NCBI GenBank assembly: GCA_022574265.1
Contig: JACZSI010000059.1
Coordinates: 1-9,851, forward strand
Reading direction: 5' to 3'
DNA length: 9,851 nt
Origin: Chloroflexota bacterium
GTDB taxonomy: Bacteria; Chloroflexota; Dehalococcoidia; Lucifugimonadales; Australimonadaceae
Below are positions 4,598 to 9,851 of this stretch, in pieces (position 1 is the first letter of the stretch; every line of letters begins with the position of its first letter). A model generated the notes under the pieces. It searched no databases, was not told where the DNA came from, and saw only the letters and a program-made list of their open reading frames with translations. The translations under genes were made by a program, and so were the position numbers.

Positions 4598-4602
4598 AGG
4601 AG
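4598..4602 (+). promoter_or_regulatory. Shine-Dalgarno site that sets the TetR start
   Basis: AGGAG stands 8 nt before GTG 4611. An in-frame ATG at 4569 exists, but it lies upstream of the expected transcript start and inside the operator, so GTG 4611 is preferred. Confidence 0.8.
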
Positions 4603-4610
4603 CCGCAACC

Positions 4611-5225
4611 GTGCCCAAGGTCTCCGAGGCCCACGTCGAAGCGCGGAAGGAGCAGATCGTCAACGCTGCCTTCCTCTGCTTCGCGCGCAAGGGCTTCCAT
4701 CCGACCACGATGCAGGACATCTGCACCGAGGCCAACCTGAGCCCCGGCGCCGTCTACCGGTACTTCGCCGGCAAGGAAGACATCATCCAGCGCGCGTGCG
4801 GCGAGGCCCAGGCCGCCCAGCACGCCGGTCTCTTGGAGGAAGCCCTGGCCGAGCCGGACACGCGCGCCATGTTCTCCGGCCTCGCGTCCGCGTTCTTCTC
4901 CCACTTCGACGACGACGGAGCCGACGTCCACAACCGCGCCTCGCTTCAGCTCTGGGCGGAGATGGCGGTCAACGAGCGCGTCCGGGAATCGTTCAGCCGC
5001 AACCCCGCCGCCATCCGCGCCGGCCTGGACTCGGTGGTCCGCGAGGCGCAACGGCGCGGCGACATCGACGCGGGCCTCGCGCCCGGAGCCTTCGCCAGCG
5101 CGATGATCGCCCTCTACGAAGGCTTCCGGCTCCAGAAGGCGATGGACCCCACGATCGACACAGCGGACTACGTGCGCGTGGTCGCGGCGCTGCTCGGCGG
5201 CACCGCGTGGACGGGAGCGCGCTAG
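4611..5225 (+). CDS. TetR/AcrR-family transcriptional regulator
   Basis: From GTG 4611 the protein has 204 residues, normal for TetR regulators. The DNA-binding domain is clear: ARKEQIVNAAFLCFARKGFH (11-30), then the helix-turn-helix TMQDICTEANLSPGAVYRYF (33-52) and GKEDII. The rest, about 70-204, is the variable ligand-binding and dimerisation domain and shows no recognisable ligand signature. Family members are usually repressors released by a small molecule. The gene is divergent from the Rieske oxygenase and 39 bp upstream of the MMPL transporter in the same direction. Two inverted repeats overlap the promoter region. It probably represses its own cluster and possibly the oxygenase; that is inferred from layout. 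Confidence 0.93.
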   Translation: MPKVSEAHVEARKEQIVNAAFLCFARKGFHPTTMQDICTEANLSPGAVYRYFAGKEDIIQRACGEAQAAQHAGLLEEALAEPDTRAMFSGLASAFFSHFDDDGADVHNRASLQLWAEMAVNERVRESFSRNPAAIRAGLDSVVREAQRRGDIDAGLAPGAFASAMIALYEGFRLQKAMDPTIDTADYVRVVAALLGGTAWTGAR

Positions 5226-5264
5226 CGCGGCCCGGCCCAGACTATCGATACAGGAGATGATCTG

Positions 5265-7493
5265 ATGGCGACGATGATGTCCCGCCTCTCGACCCGCAGT
5301 CTCGCCAGCGCGAGCGCGCGGCACCCGTGGCGGACCGTGCTCGTATGGGCCGGCATCATCGCCGTCGCCATCGGACTCAACGCGGCGCTTCTGGAAGACG
5401 GGCTCACGACCGAGTTCGCGTTCTCCAACGACCCGGAGTCCACCAGGGGGGCGCGGCTGCTGGAGGACCGCCTCCGCGGCCCGCGTCCGATCAACGAGAT
5501 CATCATCGTGCGCTCGAACGAGCTGACAGTAGACGACGAACGCTTCGAGGCCACGGTCACCGGGCTGTTCGACGACGTGATGGCGCTCGGCCCGGACGTC
5601 GTCGAGGGCGGCGTCAACTACTACCAGTTCCGTCTGCCGGACTTCGTCTCCGACGACCGGCGCACGACCATCATCCCCTTCGTCATGGCCGGCGCGCTCG
5701 ACGATGCCAACGACAACATCGAGAAGCTCTTCGCGATCGTCGAGGAGGCCGGCGCCAGCGCCGCCTTCGACGTCTACCTCGTCGGCGAAGCAAGCGTCGC
5801 GTTGGAGACCAACGAGCTCACCTTCAAGGACATCGAGCAGGGCGAGCGCGTCGGCGTCCCCATCGCCCTCCTGATCCTGCTGGTGCTGTTCGGGGCCGTG
5901 CTCGCCGCCTTCATCCCGCTGCTCCTCGCGGTGCTGGCCATCGTGCTGGCGTTCGGCGCGACGGCGTTCGTCGGGCTCTTCGTGGACCTCTCCTTCTTCG
6001 TCACCCTCATCATCACCATGATCGGGCTGGCCGTCGGCATCGACTACTCGCTCATCGTCGTCTCGCGCTTCCGGGAGGAGATGGGCCGCGGCCGCTCCAA
6101 GCTCGACGCGATCGAGCGTGCCGGCGCGACCGCCAACCGCACGGTGTTCTTCAGCGGTCTCACGGTGGTCTTCGCCCTGGCCGGGCTGCTCATCCACCCC
6201 GCGAGCGTGTTCCAGAGCCTGGGGACCGGCGCCATCTTGGTGGTCGTCGCGGCCGTCGCGTTGACCACCACGCTGCTGCCGGCGGCGCTCTCGCTCCTTG
6301 GCGGGCGCGTCAACGCGCTCAGGCTGCCGTTCATCGGCCGCCGCATCGGTGCGTCCGCCGACGCGGACGGTGGGTACTGGGCCACCGTCGTGCGGATCGT
6401 CATGCGCTATCCCGTCCTGAGCTTCTTGGCGGCGAGCGGCGTGATGGTCGCGGCCGCGCTACCCGCGCTCGACATCAACACCGGCTTCAACGGCGTCGAC
6501 TCGCTGCCCGACGGCGTGCAGTCCAAGGAAGCCTTCTTCATCCTGGAGGAGGAGTTCTCCTTCGGCGTCGTCTCGCCGATGGAGATCGTCATCGACGGGG
6601 ACGCCAACTCCGAGGCCGTCAAGGCGGGGATCGCGGCGCTGCGCGAGATGCTCGCCGCCGACCCCGATTTCGTGGGTCCCTCAAGGGTCCGGGTGAACGC
6701 CGACGGCGACCTGAGCCTCGTGTCGGTGCCGGTCGCGGGAGAGCCCGCCAGCGACGAGGCGATCGAGGCCCTCCGGAGGCTCCGCTCCGACTACCTGCCC
6801 GCCGCGTTCGAGGGCGTCGACGCCGAGATACTGGTGACCGGCGAGACGGCGTTCAACGACGACTTCTTCGAGATAACGGACCGTTTCACGCCCATCATCT
6901 TCGTCTTCGTGCTGAGCCTGAGCTTCCTCCTGCTCACGGTGGCCTTCCGGTCCATCGTCATCCCGCTCATGTCCATCATCCTCAACATGCTCTCCGTGGG
7001 CGCGGCCTACGGGCTGATGGTCCTCGTCTTCCAGAAGGGTTATGGGGCGGGCGTGCTGGGCTTCCAGACGACCCCCATGATCGACGCCTGGATACCGCTG
7101 TTCCTCTTCGCCGTGCTCTTCGGGCTGTCGATGGACTACCACGTCTTCCTGCTCAGCCGCATCCGCGAGCGCTACGATCAGACGGGCGACAACGCGGAGT
7201 CGGTGGCGTACGGGCTGCGCTCCACCGCCGGACTCATCACCGGCGCCGCGCTCATCATGGTGGCGGTCTTCGGCGGGTTCGCCTCCGGCGACCTGATCGC
7301 GAACCAGCAGATCGGGTTCGGCCTGGCCGTCGCCGTTCTGTTGGACGCGACGATCGTCCGCACCGTGCTCGTACCTGCCACCATGCGGCTCCTGGGCAAG
7401 TGGAATTGGTACTACCCGGCGTTCCTGGAGTGGGTGCCGCGCATCGGCATCGAAGGAGAGGTTGAGACCGCGCCCGCTGGCGCCGCCGACTAG
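5265..7493 (+). CDS. MMPL/RND-superfamily transporter
   Basis: The 742-residue product has the two-half RND layout. A first helix (23-43) precedes an extracytoplasmic domain (about 45-196), helices cluster at 197-345, a second first-helix lies at 383-402, a second outer domain spans about 405-540, and helices follow at 541-705. Each half carries the Asp-Tyr pair of the proton relay: GLAVGIDYSLIVVSRFREEM (254-273, D260-Y261) and FGLSMDYHVFLLSRIRE (619-635, D624-Y625). In mycobacterial MmpL3 equivalent pairs couple proton flow to lipid export. Relatives in other phyla move lipids, hopanoids or hydrophobic compounds, so the substrate here is open. AGGAGA (5252-5257) supports ATG 5265. The gene follows tetR by 39 bp and is probably cotranscribed. 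The next gene encodes another envelope protein and may supply a partner. Confidence 0.94.
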   Translation: MATMMSRLSTRSLASASARHPWRTVLVWAGIIAVAIGLNAALLEDGLTTEFAFSNDPESTRGARLLEDRLRGPRPINEIIIVRSNELTVDDERFEATVTGLFDDVMALGPDVVEGGVNYYQFRLPDFVSDDRRTTIIPFVMAGALDDANDNIEKLFAIVEEAGASAAFDVYLVGEASVALETNELTFKDIEQGERVGVPIALLILLVLFGAVLAAFIPLLLAVLAIVLAFGATAFVGLFVDLSFFVTLIITMIGLAVGIDYSLIVVSRFREEMGRGRSKLDAIERAGATANRTVFFSGLTVVFALAGLLIHPASVFQSLGTGAILVVVAAVALTTTLLPAALSLLGGRVNALRLPFIGRRIGASADADGGYWATVVRIVMRYPVLSFLAASGVMVAAALPALDINTGFNGVDSLPDGVQSKEAFFILEEEFSFGVVSPMEIVIDGDANSEAVKAGIAALREMLAADPDFVGPSRVRVNADGDLSLVSVPVAGEPASDEAIEALRRLRSDYLPAAFEGVDAEILVTGETAFNDDFFEITDRFTPIIFVFVLSLSFLLLTVAFRSIVIPLMSIILNMLSVGAAYGLMVLVFQKGYGAGVLGFQTTPMIDAWIPLFLFAVLFGLSMDYHVFLLSRIRERYDQTGDNAESVAYGLRSTAGLITGAALIMVAVFGGFASGDLIANQQIGFGLAVAVLLDATIVRTVLVPATMRLLGKWNWYYPAFLEWVPRIGIEGEVETAPAGAAD

Positions 7494-7508
7494 CCGACGC
7501 GGGCCCGA

Positions 7509-7517
7509 TGCTATAAT
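7509..7517 (+). promoter_or_regulatory. Consensus extended -10 promoter for the triple-repeat protein gene
   Basis: TGCTATAAT is a perfect -10 (7512-7517) with the extended TGn element. The -35 position, overlapping the mmpL stop, has no clear match, which extended -10 promoters tolerate. Transcription would start near 7524, about 25 nt before TTG 7549. The last gene may therefore be expressed independently of mmpL. Confidence 0.6.
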
Positions 7518-7536
7518 CCGCGGAGCAACGCTGCAC

Positions 7537-7540
7537 GAGG
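7537..7540 (+). promoter_or_regulatory. Shine-Dalgarno site favouring a TTG start at 7549
   Basis: GAGG stands 8 nt before TTG 7549. The other in-frame candidate, TTG 7462, has AAGGAG only 3 nt before it and lies inside mmpL, upstream of the new promoter. Confidence 0.5.
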
Positions 7541-7548
7541 CCAGTGCC

Positions 7549-9627
7549 TTGCTCATCACGACCCGGCGGCTGTTCGCCGTCCTTCTCCTGCCCATGTTCC
7601 TGGTCCTCTTCGTCGCCACGCTGACGGTCTTCCGCGTCAACGCGACGCTGCTCGAGGCCGACTTCTACACGGATACGTTCGAGCGTCTGGGCGTGTACGA
7701 ATTCCTCTACGCCGACGCGCTGCCATTCGCCATCGAGGAGTCAGGCGTCGACCTCGCGGCCCTGCCGTTGGGGCTCGACCTGACGCCCGACGGGGTGGCC
7801 GGCTACGTGGCGCGCGTCCTGCCGCCCGAATGGCTTGCCGAGAACCTCGGTGGAGCCATCGCGCAGGCGGTGCCCTACCTCACGGGTGAGACGGACTCCT
7901 TCGAGATCACGCTGCGGCTCGACGACCGTGTGGAGGCGGCCGACGTGGTCGTCCGCGACCTGCTCCGCGACGCGCGCATCCACGCGTACCTCCTCGATGA
8001 GGTCGTGAGGCCGCGTCTTGACGAGAGCAAGGAGACACTCTTCGCTGGGCTGCCGTTCAACCCCGGGCTCACCACCGACCAGATCCTCGACGGCGTGAAG
8101 GACGTCGTGCCCGAGGAGTGGCTGAAGCAACGGATCGAGGACGTCCTGGACCAGGTCGTGCCGTACGCGGTCGGCAAGACAGACTCGTTCGCCGTCCACA
8201 TACCGCTCCAGGAGCGCGCGGACGTCGGCCTGGGCGTGGTTGCCGTGTGGCTGAACCTGAGCCTCGAGGGCGGCGGCGCCTACGACTACCTGCTCGAGGA
8301 GCAGATCGCGCCGGTCGTCCGCGCCAATCTGGGCTCGGCCGTGGCCTTGCCCTACGGCGTCGAGGTCACCGACGCAGAGATCCTCGACGCCATGAGCCAG
8401 GTGCTGCCGCCGGACTGGGTCCAGGAGCGCGTGACCGACGCCATCGCCGCGTTCGGCCCGTACCTGACCGGCAGGACCGACAGCTTCGTGCTGTCGATCC
8501 CGCTGCAGGACCGCGCGGTGCTGGCCGCCGACGTGCTGGTCGATGCCGTCGACGCGAAGCTCGAGGCGGTGTACACCGCGCTGCCCATCTGCACGCTCGA
8601 ACAGCTCGGCGACGTCGTTTCGAGCCTTTCGCTGACCGAGCTCCCGGAGTGCCGGCCGGCGCCTATCAGCTACGCCGCGCTCAAGTCGATCGTCAACCTG
8701 AACGTCGTCGATGAGCTCGCCGCCGCCATCGTCGACCAGCTCCCCGACGCCATCGAGGTGACGGAGCGGAGCCTGCTGGATGCCTTCGGCGACGCCCCCG
8801 GCGGCGTGTCCGTGGACGTCGTCCGCGGCTACCTGCGCGACGGCTATACGTTCACCGACGGCGACCTGGTGGGACTCTTCGAGAACTTCGACGCCGGGGA
8901 CACCGACTTCGCGGCGAGGCTGGATGAATACCGCGGTTACCTGCGGGACGGCATCACCTTCGACGACTCCTCCCTTGCAGCCGAGCTGGGCGACAACATC
9001 GAGCTATTCGACGATGTGCGCGGGTGGGTTGACCTGGGCCGCAGCCTTCTCTTCCTCCTGATTGTCCTGCTCGGGTTCATCGCGCTCATCGTCGGCTTCC
9101 TTGGCGGACGCCGCTGGGGCACGCGGCTCGCCTGGGCCGGCGTCCCGGTGCTGATCTCCGGCGCTCTCATCGGCGGAATCTTCTCGGCCGCCAGCGGGCC
9201 GCTGCGCGCCTTCTCCGACGACCCCATCCGGGATCTCGACGTTACCCCGGTCCTGATCGACAAACTCCTGGACGTCCGCGACGACCTCGTCGCCTCGTTC
9301 GTCGACCCCATCGCGACCCAGGGGCTGGTGACGGCTGCTTTGGGGTTCGTCATGATCGTCGCCGGGAGCTTCTGGGCCAGCCGCCGGCGCGTCACGTTCG
9401 CCCCGGCGACTGCCGCGCCCACGTCTCCTCTCGCAGCGGAGCACGCGGGGGCCGCGGGCCGGGCGGTGGACGAGGCGGCGGAGGAACCGCCCGCCGAGGA
9501 GCCGCCCGAGGCCTCGCCGGAGGAGCCGGCCGGAGTCGAGGAGACACCGCACGAGGAAGCGGAGGCCAAGGACGCCTCCGAAGAGCAGGAAGAGGAAGGG
9601 CCCGCAAAGCCGAGCGCTGGCGCGTAA
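7549..9627 (+). CDS. Membrane protein with three extracytoplasmic repeats and acidic C-terminal tail (unknown family)
   Basis: From TTG 7549 the protein has 692 residues. Residues 7-27 are an N-terminal membrane helix, RLFAVLLLPMFLVLFVATLT. About 470 residues follow outside the cell and contain three repeats at 72-167, 168-266 and 267-344. Each carries V(L/V)P.(E/D)W(L/V) followed by PY..G.TDSF and a strand ending in L(D/Q)(D/E)R. The only two cysteines, C348 and C368, flank a 19-residue segment and could form a disulfide. A smaller duplication, YLRDGYTFTDGDL and YLRDGITFDDSSL, lies near 424-470. Three more helices (about 500-520, 527-547, 593-610) lead to a cytoplasmic tail of about 80 residues dominated by Glu, Ala and Pro. 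I do not recognise the family. Its position 55 bp after mmpL suggests a periplasmic or cell-wall-spanning partner of the pump; that is inference. No terminator is seen right after the stop. Confidence 0.82.
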   Translation: MLITTRRLFAVLLLPMFLVLFVATLTVFRVNATLLEADFYTDTFERLGVYEFLYADALPFAIEESGVDLAALPLGLDLTPDGVAGYVARVLPPEWLAENLGGAIAQAVPYLTGETDSFEITLRLDDRVEAADVVVRDLLRDARIHAYLLDEVVRPRLDESKETLFAGLPFNPGLTTDQILDGVKDVVPEEWLKQRIEDVLDQVVPYAVGKTDSFAVHIPLQERADVGLGVVAVWLNLSLEGGGAYDYLLEEQIAPVVRANLGSAVALPYGVEVTDAEILDAMSQVLPPDWVQERVTDAIAAFGPYLTGRTDSFVLSIPLQDRAVLAADVLVDAVDAKLEAVYTALPICTLEQLGDVVSSLSLTELPECRPAPISYAALKSIVNLNVVDELAAAIVDQLPDAIEVTERSLLDAFGDAPGGVSVDVVRGYLRDGYTFTDGDLVGLFENFDAGDTDFAARLDEYRGYLRDGITFDDSSLAAELGDNIELFDDVRGWVDLGRSLLFLLIVLLGFIALIVGFLGGRRWGTRLAWAGVPVLISGALIGGIFSAASGPLRAFSDDPIRDLDVTPVLIDKLLDVRDDLVASFVDPIATQGLVTAALGFVMIVAGSFWASRRRVTFAPATAAPTSPLAAEHAGAAGRAVDEAAEEPPAEEPPEASPEEPAGVEETPHEEAEAKDASEEQEEEGPAKPSAGA
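7762..8580 (+). repeat. Three tandem protein-domain repeats (about 288, 297 and 234 bp)
   Basis: The units are 7762-8049, 8050-8346 and 8347-8580, each starting with Leu-Pro (LPLGLDLTP, LPFNPGLTTD, LPYGVEVTD). Shared marks are VLPPEWL/VVPEEWL/VLPPDWV and GETDSF/GKTDSF/GRTDSF. The TDSF core and the tryptophan are invariant while other positions differ widely, so the duplication is old and the DNA copies are not near-identical. Confidence 0.88.
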
Positions 9628-9635
9628 CCGGCGCA

Positions 9636-9665
9636 TTGCGAGTTCGCGCCGCCTCTCGCTAGAAT
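9636..9665 (+). promoter_or_regulatory. Promoter candidate reading out of the window
   Basis: TTGCGA (9636-9641, 4/6) is followed after 18 nt by TAGAAT (9660-9665, 5/6). Transcription would start near 9672 and run into the palindromic region. No gene begins before the window ends, so its target is not visible. Confidence 0.4.
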
Positions 9666-9730
9666 CCGGCGCGAGGGCCGCCTGTGTGCTGCCCGCGGTT
9701 GGCCCCGTCTTCCTGCCCGGAGAGGAGTCA

Positions 9731-9851
9731 CCAGAAAAATCTGGCCAGGTTCCGGGGAGTGCAGAAGGGTGATGCCCCTCTGCCGGGGGGGCACGGGGGT
9801 GTCCCCCGTGTTAGCTAATCATTCCCCCTTCCTGGCCAGGAAGGGGGCTAG
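9731..9851. repeat. Palindrome-rich extragenic repeat element (continues past the edge)
   Basis: In 121 bp there are several inverted repeats. CCAGA-AAAA-TCTGG spans 9731-9744. GCCCC/GGGGC pairs 9774-9778 with 9788-9792. CACGGGGG-TGT-CCCCCGTG spans 9792-9810. TTAGCTAA is a palindrome at 9811-9818. A perfect 24-bp palindrome spans 9824-9847 (CCCCCTTCCTGG, then its complement). The motif CTGGCCAGG occurs at 9741-9749 and again at 9832-9840. The density is far above the rest of the window and there is no gene. It resembles an extragenic palindromic or miniature mobile repeat unit, but copy number cannot be judged from one window. The 9792-9810 hairpin could also act as a terminator. Confidence 0.6.

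Noticed and set aside
4596..6197. 533-codon open frame on the minus strand
   Set aside because: It is antisense to both tetR and mmpL and very rich in Asp, Glu, Gly and Arg; no domain is visible and the sense genes are well supported.
5327..7465. 712-codon open frame on the plus strand in another frame of mmpL
   Set aside because: It is mostly Arg, His, Gly and Pro, a typical frame-shifted shadow of a GC-rich gene; the MMPL frame has helices and both Asp-Tyr motifs.

Overview
The window is GC-rich DNA from an uncultured-looking bacterium. Several traits together point to Chloroflexota, possibly a Dehalococcoidia/SAR202-type lineage: a membrane-anchored protein with a long Thr-Pro stalk, a maleate-isomerase/arylmalonate-decarboxylase-like protein, a phthalate-dioxygenase-like Rieske oxygenase next to a TetR regulator, and an MMPL transporter. 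This is inference from gene content and style; there is no phylogenetic marker beyond three tRNAs.

Left part (1-1683). The window opens with the last 38 codons of a protein whose end resembles the ligand-binding domain of Lrp/AsnC regulators, followed by a 12-bp hairpin. A promoter-like site and a roughly 200-nt leader of unknown function precede a signal-anchored, Thr/Pro-stalked, C-terminally membrane-anchored protein. Then come tRNA-Phe(GAA) and tRNA-Gly(GCC), both with encoded CCA, with their own promoter and a strong intrinsic terminator.

Middle part (1684-4610). A promoter-like site leads into a short RNA that can be drawn as an H-type pseudoknot followed by an intrinsic terminator. 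A second promoter and a strong Shine-Dalgarno sequence then serve an Asp/Glu-racemase-superfamily protein that contains no cysteine. tRNA-Leu(CAA) starts 25 bp after it and is followed by a small Rieske ferredoxin. The ferredoxin converges, with a 14-bp gap, on a Rieske non-heme iron oxygenase alpha subunit on the minus strand.

Right part (4488-9851). A compact divergent control region separates the oxygenase from a tetR-mmpL-membrane protein cluster. It contains two inverted repeats, one over the tetR -35 box and one over its -10/start site, so TetR may control both directions. The MMPL transporter carries both Asp-Tyr proton-relay pairs. The last gene encodes a protein with three ~96-residue extracytoplasmic repeats, four membrane segments and an acidic tail. 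I do not recognise its family; its position suggests a partner of the MMPL pump. The final 120 bp is packed with inverted repeats, including a perfect 24-bp palindrome, and looks like an extragenic palindromic repeat element.

The most promising leads for something undescribed are the MMPL/triple-repeat protein pair, the pseudoknot-terminator RNA, the cysteine-free racemase-fold protein, and the palindromic element at the right edge.
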